Source: Prevotella sp. UBA6447 (GTDB lineage Bacteria > Bacteroidota > Bacteroidia > Bacteroidales > Bacteroidaceae). Taken from it: 64,000 bases of DNA. Under the pieces are notes generated by a model. That model saw nothing but the letters and a program-made list of their open reading frames with translations, had not been told where the DNA came from and searched no databases. The stretch is from contig DJOD01000042.1 of NCBI GenBank assembly GCA_002437115.1, positions 9,754 through 73,753 on the forward strand, written 5' to 3'. A program made the position numbers and the translations under genes. Each line of letters starts with the position of its first letter. Positions within the stretch are counted from its first letter, which is position 1. Shown here piece by piece: positions 44,189 to 51,856 of this stretch.

Positions 44189-44275
44189 TCAGCATGAAGA
44201 GCCCTGCTCCGAGCGAGAAGCAGGCAAGCCGCATGCCAAGTGGGCGCAAGCTCGCCAAGCAGCCGACACGACAAT

Positions 44276-44673
44276 GGGGTTGACTGGATTTGACAGCAGA
44301 CGAGATGGTATGTAAGCACGCGGAGCCTCGATGGCTAGCTCCTAAATCTGAGCGATCAAAAATTTAATTGGCGAAAACAACTACGCTCTCGCTGCCTAAT
44401 CGAAGTACAGTAGATTACTGGCTTAATCCCGTCACCAGGTGATGGGACGAGACATCGCTCAGGAGCTCTTTTTCCGAACCATCCTGGTCAAGCGGTGCAG
44501 ATTACGTCGGAAATAGCCAGTGGTGGCCTCGCGCCACGGGTGAAAATTTAGAGGATAAGGCGGCAGTTGGTGGTCCGGGTCTTGCTGTCGCACGAAAACC
44601 GAAGGCCGGAATAAGCGTGTAGAAAGCGTATGGTTTCCCTGTTTGGACGCGGGTTCGACTCCCGCCAGCTCCA
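44276..44673 (+). ncRNA. ssrA: Transfer-messenger RNA (tmRNA)
   Basis: 398 bases. It rescues ribosomes stalled on broken messages by adding a degradation tag. The 5' end GGGGTTGACTGG and the 3' end GTTCGACTCCCGCCAGCTCC form the tRNA-like domain: GGGGTTG pairs with CAGCTCC (G3 pairs with U), followed by the T-arm GCGGGTTCGACTCCCGC. The CCA is not encoded. The tag reading frame at 44370-44399 gives GENNYALAA then TAA; the resume codon before it is not certain. A strong promoter and a 20-bp terminator bracket it. Confidence 0.97.
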
Positions 44674-44680
44674 CAGCGTT

Positions 44681-44726
44681 AACGCGAGAGCCCGCCAAGA
44701 TGATTGTCTTGGTGGGCTCTCGCGTT
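44681..44726 (+). terminator. Terminator of ssrA
   Basis: A 20-bp stem (one G-T pair), AACGCGAGAGCCCGCCAAGA (44681-44700) against TCTTGGTGGGCTCTCGCGTT (44707-44726), with a 6-base loop, then GTTGTTTGG. Confidence 0.85.
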
Positions 44727-44919
44727 GTTGTTTGGCTTGCGCCTTTCTTCTCTTCCTTTGCTCATAGGTCAGATAGGGCTATTTACACAGGAATGGGGTA
44801 TATACTGGCATATGTTCAAAAATCGCACAATAGCCACATCGCTCCAAATTTCAGTTGAACCGTTTTTTGTTTTAACTTCATAAGGATGCTTTGTTCTTGG
44901 CGATTGTTTTGGTTGGCCT

Positions 44920-45465
44920 TTAGAAGTTGTTGGCCTGCAACTCAAAGTAGCTCTGGGGATGCGCGCACACTGGACAAACCTTTGGAGCTTGCTTGCCCAC
45001 CACCACGTGGCCACAGTTGCGGCACACCCAAATGGCATCGCCCTCACGGCTGAAGACCAGTGCCTCCTCGATGTTTTGGAGCAGTTTGCGGTAACGCTCC
45101 TCATGGTGCTTCTCAATGGCTGCCACGCTGCGAAACTTAGCCGCAATTTCTGAGAATCCCTCCTCTTCGGCCTCCTGGGCCATACGGTCGTACATGTCAG
45201 TCCATTCGTAGTTCTCTCCCTCAGCTGCGGCCTTCAGGTTTTCGCGCGTGGAGCGAATGGCTCCTCCCTCCAGCAGCTTGAACCACATCTTGGCGTGTTC
45301 TTTCTCGTTGTTGGCCGTCTCCTCGAAGATGGCGGCTATCTGCTCGTAGCCGTCCTTGCGAGCCTTCGATGCGAAGTAGGTATACTTGTTACGAGCTTGG
45401 CTCTCGCCTGCAAACGCATCCTGCAAATTCTTCTCTGTCTTGGTTCCTTTCAAGTCCTTCATCAT
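44920..45465 (-). CDS. rbr: Rubrerythrin
   Basis: 181 residues. A non-haem di-iron protein that reduces hydrogen peroxide to water in anaerobes. The N-terminal ferritin-like four-helix domain carries the di-iron ligands in [28 protein letters not shown] and [11 protein letters not shown]. The C-terminal rubredoxin-like domain has [12 protein letters not shown] and [13 protein letters not shown]. The start may be either of the two adjacent Met codons. A promoter with a full -7 box lies about 45 bases upstream. Together with gpx-trxB it shows an anaerobe's defence against oxygen by-products. Confidence 0.96.
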   Translation of the reverse strand: MMKDLKGTKTEKNLQDAFAGESQARNKYTYFASKARKDGYEQIAAIFEETANNEKEHAKMWFKLLEGGAIRSTRENLKAAAEGENYEWTDMYDRMAQEAEEEGFSEIAAKFRSVAAIEKHHEERYRKLLQNIEEALVFSREGDAIWVCRNCGHVVVGKQAPKVCPVCAHPQSYFELQANNF

Positions 45466-45511
45466 GTTTTTGTATTTAAAATTTGTAATTATTACAATTT
45501 TGATTTCGATG

Positions 45512-45543
45512 CAAAGTTAAGTCTTTTTGTTTGTCCCCGCAAG
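45512..45543 (-). promoter_or_regulatory. Promoter of rubrerythrin
   Basis: On the minus strand: CTTG (45540-45543), 20 bases, TAACTTTG (45512-45519). One mismatch in the -33 box. Confidence 0.6.
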
Positions 45544-45813
45544 TTGTTTTGCACTTTTTAACTAAAAAATATTGCCGATTTTATTAAATAGGAGTCGCGT
45601 GCTCCGCTTGCCTAAAAGTGTATATTGGGGGACGATGTGGATGTTCTCACCCCTGTGCAATGTGCCCCATGATGTTTAAGTTTGTGTCTTGCTGTTTGCG
45701 AAAGATATATATCGTGATATGTCTTATATGTTAATTCATGAGACTCTTTGTGTCTGTTTTTACGAGTTATTGCGTGACGGAAGTGCTAAAATATCTTATA
45801 TTATAGTTAAAAG
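45544..45813. other. 270-base AT-rich intergenic tract
   Basis: No gene is visible between the rubrerythrin and parA promoters. The tract includes the self-complementary GATATATATC near 45706 and nearby ATATG/CATAT-like half sites. These could be binding sites for the ParA-type protein or its partner, but no repeat array is clear. Confidence 0.3.
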
Positions 45814-45845
45814 TTTGTTGGATTGCTGGTGATTGCTTACCTTTG
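45814..45845 (+). promoter_or_regulatory. Promoter of the parA-DUF3408 pair
   Basis: TTTG (45814-45817), 20 bases, TACCTTTG (45838-45845). Perfect consensus, with a leader of about 20 bases. Confidence 0.75.
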
Positions 45846-45869
45846 CCTTGCAATATTAAGGAGACAACT

Positions 45870-46523
45870 ATGGAACAAAAGAACAAGATTATCATCTTTT
45901 CAAATATCAAGGGCGGGGTTGGAAAGACCACCCTTTGCAGTCTGTTTGCCACTTACCTGTCCGAGAGCGGCGAGCCGGTTGCCGTGCTTGACGCCGACCT
46001 GCAGCAGTCGCTCTACCGGCACCGTGTGCGCGAGGAAAAAGCTGATCCCGAGCGGAAGGCCCCTTGGCAGATTACTCCCCTTGACACGACCGACATCAAG
46101 AAGGTGAACAAGGTGATGAGGGAACTCAAGAAATTGCCGGGCAACGTGCTCATCGATTGTCCTGGCAACCTCAACGACAAGAGCCTGGCTGCGGTTTATG
46201 CCGCTGCAGACGTGGCGGTCATCCCCATGTCGTTTGACCCCGACACGGTGGATGCCACGGGCATCTTCCTCAAGGCGCTCAAGAGCATTTCGGGATGCAG
46301 CATGGTTTTCGTGCCTAACCGCATCAACGACCATGAGGGCAAGGCCGAGGAGCGCAAGCAACGAGCGCAGACGGTGAACATCCTTGAACTGGTTGGAACG
46401 GTGGTGCCGCGCATCAAGCAGGGCGTGGCCATCAAGCGTTATTCAACCCTTTACGCATTGGAGAGCAAACAGAAGAAAATTGTGGACACGACCTTTGAGG
46501 CAATAGCCAAGGCTATCAAGTAA
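45870..46523 (+). CDS. ParA-family ATPase (TraA-like)
   Basis: 217 residues from the ATG at 45870; the longer frame starts inside the promoter. The deviant Walker A KGGVGKTTL is at residues 14-22, the Walker B-like LIDCPGN near 88, and the switch region PMSFDPDTVDATG near 115. The protein moves cargo by ATP-dependent DNA binding. It is short and lacks the N-terminal helix-turn-helix of plasmid ParA. It is followed 17 bases later by a DUF3408-type gene. This order matches traA-traB of Bacteroides conjugative transposons, but the rest of a transfer region is absent here. Confidence 0.88.
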   Translation: MEQKNKIIIFSNIKGGVGKTTLCSLFATYLSESGEPVAVLDADLQQSLYRHRVREEKADPERKAPWQITPLDTTDIKKVNKVMRELKKLPGNVLIDCPGNLNDKSLAAVYAAADVAVIPMSFDPDTVDATGIFLKALKSISGCSMVFVPNRINDHEGKAEERKQRAQTVNILELVGTVVPRIKQGVAIKRYSTLYALESKQKKIVDTTFEAIAKAIK

Positions 46524-46540
46524 AACGAGAAGACGACAAT

Positions 46541-47041
46541 ATGGCAAACAAGAGACCTGTGATTGAAAATCCGCTGGAGGAGATGGACATCACCAACATC
46601 GTTAGGAGCATCACCAATGAGCCAGCAGAAGCCCCGGCCAAAGAAAAAGATGATGTGGTTGACGCTCCTGCTGCCCCGGCCAAGCAAAAGCCTGCCAAGC
46701 GGTCGGCGAAAGCCGGACGAAGCATCTCCAAGGCGTTCTCCGACCAGCTTGTGACCAACTATCTCCGCTACGACAAGAGTTCGGAGAAGGGAAAGCCCAT
46801 TTATGTGTCGAGCGACTTGGTGGATCGCTTGCAGGAGATAAGTGAAAAATACTACAAGCGTCTGTCGGCACGCGCCATCACACAAGCCCTTTTGGAGACA
46901 TTCTTCAACGATTTTGACGGTGAGGAGACGGTGGATGACTTTATGCGCCTCATCCATTATGTGGCACCTTCCGAAAAGGAACTTGCCGCGCGTAAGGTAG
47001 CGGCTGAGAAGGCTCGTATTGCGCGTCGCAACGCCAAGTAG
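46541..47041 (+). CDS. DUF3408-like partner of ParA (TraB-like)
   Basis: 166 residues, not a typical ParB. Residues 1-75 are acidic, Ala/Pro/Lys rich and likely disordered, ending in an arginine/lysine patch (KQKPAKRSAKAGRS). Residues about 90-140 have the ribbon-helix-helix-like pattern YVSSDLVDRLQEISEKYYKRLSARAITQALLETFF, a form found in DUF3408/TraB proteins. A basic helix ends the protein (EKARIARRNAK). By position and composition it is the DNA-binding adaptor for the ParA-type protein. I am fairly sure of the family type but not of its name. Confidence 0.65.
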   Translation: MANKRPVIENPLEEMDITNIVRSITNEPAEAPAKEKDDVVDAPAAPAKQKPAKRSAKAGRSISKAFSDQLVTNYLRYDKSSEKGKPIYVSSDLVDRLQEISEKYYKRLSARAITQALLETFFNDFDGEETVDDFMRLIHYVAPSEKELAARKVAAEKARIARRNAK

Positions 47042-47257
47042 CTGCTCGCGTGTGAGAGCCAAGTAGAGTGGCAACCTTTTCGATTGCTTGGTCGATTTTC
47101 GTCGGCTAAGCATTGCGTGAACGGGTTTAGACGGGGTTTTAATCTGGTTTACATTCAATAATAGTCACTCTTCTGGTTTGTCTTGAAAATTCCGAAAAAT
47201 CAAGCATCTCAGGGACTGACTTTCTACAGAAGAAAAGATAGGTTTTGCCCGACTAAA

Positions 47258-47279
47258 TTCCTTAGGAAGTCTTAAGGAA
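47258..47279. repeat. Inverted repeat TTCCTTA/TAAGGAA
   Basis: Seven-base arms around an 8-base loop, 23 bases before the larger inverted repeat. Confidence 0.5.
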
Positions 47280-47302
47280 AGTTAATTTCCGTATTCTTGG
47301 TC

Positions 47303-47345
47303 CCCAAAAGCTATCGAATCGTCCTCCGATTCGATAGCTTTTGGG
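47303..47345. repeat. Perfect 19-bp inverted repeat
   Basis: CCCAAAAGCTATCGAATCG and its exact complement separated by TCCTC. There is no T-run after either arm. AGCTATCG occurs again in direct orientation near 47384. It may be a terminator, a recombination site or an end of a lost element. Confidence 0.75.
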
Positions 47346-47585
47346 TCTCTTGGACATATCTCTTGAGGTTCTTAGGCATAGCTATCGCGCCTCGATTTGA
47401 TACATTTTTTTGAAACTTTAGGCTTCTGAAAAGTTTTATTGGACCATATTTTGAATTATCACTCTGATTGTCAGATGATTGCGAAAAACCCTCGAGAAAT
47501 CACGTCTTTGCGGACAAAAGTAGGCTTGATGGGTTTCATGCGATTCTCCAGAGGCTTGTTGTCAAGAAAGTTATTGTTTTTTTAG

Positions 47586-47816
47586 TTATAAAAACCAGGT
47601 TGACCCCCGAAAATCGCTTGTCACTCCAAAACATTGGGTGAGCCTAAAAGCAGATAGTCTTGAGTTTTGTGGACGGCAATAACGGAAGTGACTTGATGTG
47701 GATGGCGCTCTGACGTAAACCTCGTCTATAACATTTTGCTTCGCTTTGTCTTTCCGACAGGCATCACCAAATTCTTCCCAGTTGGGCATCTTTAATGAGC
47801 TAAATAACATCACCAA
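47586..47816 (-). pseudogene. Possible gene fragment, minus strand
   Basis: A 76-codon frame beginning MVMLFSSLKMPNWEEFGDAC. The middle (RKDKAKQNVIDEVYVRA) reads like protein, but there is no family match I recognise. It overlaps the plus-strand frame at 47746-47976; both cannot be complete genes. It may be a transposase or element remnant. Confidence 0.25.
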
Positions 47817-47976
47817 CGTCAGCGTGAAAGAACTATATGCAGGAATCTGCGGTATTAAGAAAGATGAGTTGCTGACTCAGATGAGCGAAGACATCAATCG
47901 ATTAGCAGAGAAAAACTCTAAGTTTACAGAAGAAAACAGATTGTGGAATTCGGGCTTGCTTTATTTGTGGGTATAA
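47746..47976 (+). pseudogene. Possible gene fragment, plus strand
   Basis: A 76-codon frame with only a TTG to start it. The sequence VSVKELYAGICGIKKDELL and the following charged helix (MSEDINRLAEKNSKFTEE) look like real protein and may be the tail of a lost gene. The promoter of the next gene (47964-47995) overlaps its end. Confidence 0.3.
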
Positions 47977-47995
47977 AACATTTTTGGTAATTTCG
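47964..47995 (+). promoter_or_regulatory. Promoter of the Bcr/CflA exporter
   Basis: TTTG (47964-47967), 20 bases, TAATTTCG (47988-47995). One mismatch in the -7 box. Confidence 0.6.
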
Positions 47996-48030
47996 CGGCG
48001 CAAAACAATTTGGTGTTTTCAAAAAATGTC

Positions 48031-49194
48031 ATGAAAGAGAAAATAGGTGTTTTTATTCCGGCAACATTAGGCATGCTGACCGCATTCGGTCCCTTTGTAA
48101 CAGACTTCTACTTGCCTGCATTGCCCGAGATGACGGTGTTTTTCCACACCTCGCCTGCCCTTGCCTCGCTCAGCCTGACGACGGGAATGATAGGCTTGGC
48201 AGCGGGTCAGGTGTTCATAGGCCCGCTCACGGACAAGTATGGGCGCAAACACATTCTTGTGGCCTCCATGCTCTTGTTTGCCATTGCTTCGGTGCTGTGT
48301 ATCCTTGCGCCCAACATCTACCTGTTCAACCTGATGCGCATATTCCAGGGGGTGGCGGGAGCTGGTGGCATCGTCATTTCAAAGAGTATGGCTACGGATA
48401 TGTTCAGAGGCAAGGAGCTGGCCAACTTCATGGCGATTCTCGGTTCCATCAATGGCATCGCTCCGGTGTGCGCGCCTGTCGTGGGCGGTATCATGGCAGG
48501 CATCACGTCGTGGCAAGGCGTGTTCTGCCTGTTGCTCGGTGTCGGGCTGATGCTGATGCTGTGCAGTGGCCGGTTGCCTGAGACATTACCCACAGGCAAA
48601 CGATTGGACAGCAACATCCTGCAGGTGTATGCCAACCTCTTCCGCGTGTTCCGCAACCCGCGTTTCACGTTCAGCACCCTCGCCGCAATGGCCTGTTTCT
48701 TCACTTTCTTTGCTTATATCGCCTCGTCGCCTTTCATCCTGCAACAGGTCTATGGCCTCACACCGTTTGCGTTTAGCCTCTGCTTTGCCCTCAATGCCTT
48801 CATGATAGGCATCGGGGCTGCCATAGCACCACAGTTTAAGCGGCAGACCACCAGCTTGAAGTGTGGAGCCATCGACTTTGTCATTGCTGCCGTGATGCTC
48901 GCCATATGCCTGTTGGGCCATTTGCCGCTTGTGGTTGTCATGGCGTTTTACATGTACCTGATGACAAGCTTCGGGTTGATGCAGCCGGGGCTAACCGCCA
49001 TAGCCCTTGACGCAGAGCGCGACAACGCGGGGGCGGCAAGCGCCATCTTCGGAGCGTCGGGCTTTGTGGCTGGTGCTGTGTCGAGCCCTATCGTGGCCAT
49101 TGGGCAGATAGAGGTGACATCAAGTTGCGTGATGGTGGCGGGAGCAGTGGCTTGCATTATGCTGACGCTGCCCTTGTGCAAGCGGTTAAAATGA
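48031..49194 (+). CDS. Bcr/CflA-family MFS multidrug exporter
   Basis: 387 residues from the ATG at 48031; the earlier TTG (48010) would add seven residues and is less likely. There are 12 membrane spans. The family marker is FVTDFYLPALPEM at residues 19-31 (motif with the charged Asp in the first helix). Motif A of the major facilitator family follows, GPLTDKYGRK (about 71-80). Proteins of this family pump out bicyclomycin, sulfonamides and other drugs using protons. The specific drug cannot be told. The gene stands alone, with a promoter in front and the convergent umuC behind. Confidence 0.92.
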   Translation: MKEKIGVFIPATLGMLTAFGPFVTDFYLPALPEMTVFFHTSPALASLSLTTGMIGLAAGQVFIGPLTDKYGRKHILVASMLLFAIASVLCILAPNIYLFNLMRIFQGVAGAGGIVISKSMATDMFRGKELANFMAILGSINGIAPVCAPVVGGIMAGITSWQGVFCLLLGVGLMLMLCSGRLPETLPTGKRLDSNILQVYANLFRVFRNPRFTFSTLAAMACFFTFFAYIASSPFILQQVYGLTPFAFSLCFALNAFMIGIGAAIAPQFKRQTTSLKCGAIDFVIAAVMLAICLLGHLPLVVVMAFYMYLMTSFGLMQPGLTAIALDAERDNAGAASAIFGASGFVAGAVSSPIVAIGQIEVTSSCVMVAGAVACIMLTLPLCKRLK

Positions 49195-49257
49195 CCTGTT
49201 GCGTCCAGCTGTCCTGTGATGGGAGGGATGCCCCGTATGCTATTTTGTTTTTTGATT

Positions 49258-50559
49258 TCACTTAACGCGGATGATATCTTCCCAGCGAGTGGTGAAGTTG
49301 TGGCTGCGGAACTCATGCTTGATGGCATCGCGAAAGGAGCCCGCTTTCCCCTTGCCATGGGGGGGCGTGTATTGCTGGCTGCCCAGCACGACCGTCTCGG
49401 TGCCATTGAGCTTGTTGATCTTGTCGATCGATGCGGTGAGGCGTTTCAGCTTCTCGCGTTTCTCGGCATCGTAGTCGAGGAAGTTTGTTTGCACCAGTTT
49501 CTCGTCGCTGATGGCCGACACGATGACCCCGGCCCGCTTGTATTTAAAACCCTTGATATAGATACGCCTGAGAGCCTTCAGGGCTCCGTCAACCACCTCT
49601 TGCGTGGAGTTGACAGGTGTCAGCAACACCTCCATGGCCGAGTTGCTGTATTGGGGCAAGTCCGTGCGAAAACGGTTCGTGTCGATAAAAACCATGATGC
49701 TGGCGCACACGCTGTGTTGCCGGCGCAGCTTCTCAGCGCATCGCGCCGCATAGTTGCTCACCTGCGTGCGCAGGTCGAGCAGGTCGTCGATCATTCCCGG
49801 GAACGAGCGACTGGTGCAGATGCTCTTCTTCGTGGTGAGCTGTTCGGTGGGTATGCAGTCGATGCCGTTTAGTTCCAGCCAAGTGCGCTCGCCCGTGACG
49901 TGCAACTCTTTTCGGACCCAGGCTCGTGGCTTTACGGCTAAGTCGTAGGCTGTCTTGAGGCCGTAGCCTTCCAGGCGTTCGAGGTATCGGCGCCCAACGC
50001 CCCACACCTCCTTGAGTGGAAAGAGCTTCAGCGCTTTGATGCGCTGCTCCTCCGAGGCGATGACACAACAGTGATTGTAGCCTGGATAGTCCTTGGCAAA
50101 GCGGTCGGCACATTTGGCCAGCGTCTTGGTGGGGGCTATGCCGATGCTCACAGGCATGTCCACCCATTTCCAAATCTTCTGGTTGAGGGCTTCGCCCCAC
50201 GCTTTCAGCTGGTCGTGTGGACAATCGTCGAGCACGCAAAAAGCCTCGTCGATGCTGTAGCGATAAAAGTCGGCACATGCGTCGCTGATAATCTCCATGA
50301 CACGCTTGGTGATGTCGCCGTAAAGTTCATAGTTGCTCGAGAACACCCCAATTGCCTTTCCGGGGAACCGTTCTGCCAGTTGATAATAAGGTATGCCCAT
50401 GGGTATGCCCAGTTGTTTGGCCTCTTTTGATCGTGCCACGACGCAACCGTCGTTGTTGCTCAGCACCACAACAGGCTTATTGTTGAGGTCGGGTCGAAAC
50501 ACGCGCTCGCACGAGCAGAAACAACTGTCGCAGTCGCAGATGGCGTAAAATTTACTCAT
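49258..50559 (-). CDS. umuC: Y-family DNA polymerase UmuC-like
   Basis: 433 residues from the ATG at 50557-50559. Translesion polymerase active site: the Asp pair is in FYAICDCDSCFCSCERV (residues 4-20) and in YSIDEAFCVLD (about 97-107). The C-terminal little-finger region is present, and the length fits UmuC more than DinB. No umuD or LexA-type gene is adjacent in the window. Its start overlaps the stop of the AmpG-like permease by eight bases, so it is translated from that operon. A missing UmuD partner would need a gene elsewhere in the genome, or this polymerase may work alone. Confidence 0.93.
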   Translation of the reverse strand: MSKFYAICDCDSCFCSCERVFRPDLNNKPVVVLSNNDGCVVARSKEAKQLGIPMGIPYYQLAERFPGKAIGVFSSNYELYGDITKRVMEIISDACADFYRYSIDEAFCVLDDCPHDQLKAWGEALNQKIWKWVDMPVSIGIAPTKTLAKCADRFAKDYPGYNHCCVIASEEQRIKALKLFPLKEVWGVGRRYLERLEGYGLKTAYDLAVKPRAWVRKELHVTGERTWLELNGIDCIPTEQLTTKKSICTSRSFPGMIDDLLDLRTQVSNYAARCAEKLRRQHSVCASIMVFIDTNRFRTDLPQYSNSAMEVLLTPVNSTQEVVDGALKALRRIYIKGFKYKRAGVIVSAISDEKLVQTNFLDYDAEKREKLKRLTASIDKINKLNGTETVVLGSQQYTPPHGKGKAGSFRDAIKHEFRSHNFTTRWEDIIRVK

Positions 50560-51841
50560 AGCCGTCCTCGTTACGCTTCCCGAAATTGGGGTCAATCCTG
50601 AGAAAGGATGTCACAAGCAATGTCACCGAGTAGCAGAGAGCTACCAAAATGAAAAAATGGCGGTAGCCCAACATTTCTTGTAATGTGCCAGCGAAAAGTC
50701 CTGGCAACATCATCGACAGCGCCATGAGTGCGGACGACAAGGCGTAGTGGCTGGTCTTAAATGGCCCTTGGCTGTAATAGATAAGGTAAAGCATATAGGA
50801 TGTCAGTCCGAACCCATAGCCAAATTGCTCGATAAACACACAGGCATTGACGGTCAGCAGGCTCGGTGGCAAGGCATAACTCAGAAACACATAGACCAGT
50901 GAAGGAAGGGCAAAAGCCAAGGCCATGGGCCATCGCCACTTGCGCAAGCCCCCACAGCCAGCTGCCATGCCTCCAAACACGCCACCCAAGGCCACGCCGA
51001 TGGTACCCACGGTGCCCTGCACGAGCCCCAACTCTTGTGGTGACAGTCCCAGTCCGCCGTTGTGCCCAGCGTCAATCAAGAACAGCGACGACACCTTCGA
51101 CAGCAGTCCTTCGGGCATGCGGAAAAGCGTGATGAACAACATGGCGGTCACGACGTGATCCTTTTGCACAAAAGTGCATAGCGTGTTTGCGACCTCTTTC
51201 CAGATGGTGCGGATGTTGATGCCTGGGTGAACCACGTCTTCGACTGGATGGGGCAAGGCGTAGCTGTGCCATAGCCACAGGAGCAGGAACAGTCCTGCGA
51301 CACCATAGAACAAGAGGCTCCATGAGTAGGCGATGCTGTTGCGAAAAACGACTTGCAAGTTACCAGCTACCATCACCAGGACGCCTTGCCCAAAAATGGA
51401 GGCAAGTCGGTCGGCCACCGAGCGGATGCCCATGAACCATGCCTGTTGGTGGCTGTTGAGCCCCAACATATAGAAACCATCGGCGGCGATGCAGTGGCAT
51501 GCGCCAGAAAACGCCATGACCCAAAAGAAAAACAGCGTGCCTTGCATCCACAACGAAGTGGGAATGGTGAAAGCAATGCCGCCCAGTGCCGCGCCCAACA
51601 AGATCTCGGTCGTTAGCACCCACCAGCGCTTGGTCTTGATGAGCTCCACAAACGGGCTCCAAATGGGCTTCAACACCCAGGGCAGGTAGAGCCACGACGT
51701 GTAGAAGGTGATGGCTCCGTTACTTAGGCCAAGTTGCTTATATAAGATGACGGATATGCTCATGACGGCCACAAGTGGCAGACCGTCGCTGAAAGCCAGC
51801 GTTGGAACCCATAGCCAGGGTGATCGTTTGTGGAGTTGCAT
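50552..51841 (-). CDS. AmpG-like MFS permease
   Basis: 429 residues with 12 membrane spans. The start WLWVPTLAFSDGLPLVAVMSISVILYK and the LYLPWVLKPIWSPFVELIKTKRWW region (helix 2 to loop 2-3 with charged pair) match AmpG, the inner-membrane importer of anhydro-muropeptides for peptidoglycan recycling. It lies 15 bases after the SpoIID/LytB gene and overlaps umuC. The pairing with a peptidoglycan-acting protein supports muropeptide import, but the exact cargo is inferred. Confidence 0.85.
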   Translation of the reverse strand: MQLHKRSPWLWVPTLAFSDGLPLVAVMSISVILYKQLGLSNGAITFYTSWLYLPWVLKPIWSPFVELIKTKRWWVLTTEILLGAALGGIAFTIPTSLWMQGTLFFFWVMAFSGACHCIAADGFYMLGLNSHQQAWFMGIRSVADRLASIFGQGVLVMVAGNLQVVFRNSIAYSWSLLFYGVAGLFLLLWLWHSYALPHPVEDVVHPGINIRTIWKEVANTLCTFVQKDHVVTAMLFITLFRMPEGLLSKVSSLFLIDAGHNGGLGLSPQELGLVQGTVGTIGVALGGVFGGMAAGCGGLRKWRWPMALAFALPSLVYVFLSYALPPSLLTVNACVFIEQFGYGFGLTSYMLYLIYYSQGPFKTSHYALSSALMALSMMLPGLFAGTLQEMLGYRHFFILVALCYSVTLLVTSFLRIDPNFGKRNEDGYE

Positions 51842-51856
51842 GGTGATGTTTGGTCC

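Larger units (their letters stand above)
47042..47585. other. Gene-free tract with inverted repeats, probable decayed element
   Basis: About 550 bases without a supported gene. It contains two inverted repeats (47258-47279 and 47303-47345). Short peptide-like stretches appear on the minus strand (for example NKPLENRMKPIKPTF around 47499-47555), broken by stops. This looks like remains of a mobile element. Confidence 0.4.

Noticed and set aside
44119..44319. Minus-strand frame across the tmRNA start
   Set aside because: It overlaps the ssrA promoter and 5' end and has no family features.
45544..45813. Possible parS-like site or origin beside parA
   Set aside because: Only one short AT palindrome is visible, with no repeat array and no ParB gene. 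Reported only as a gap.
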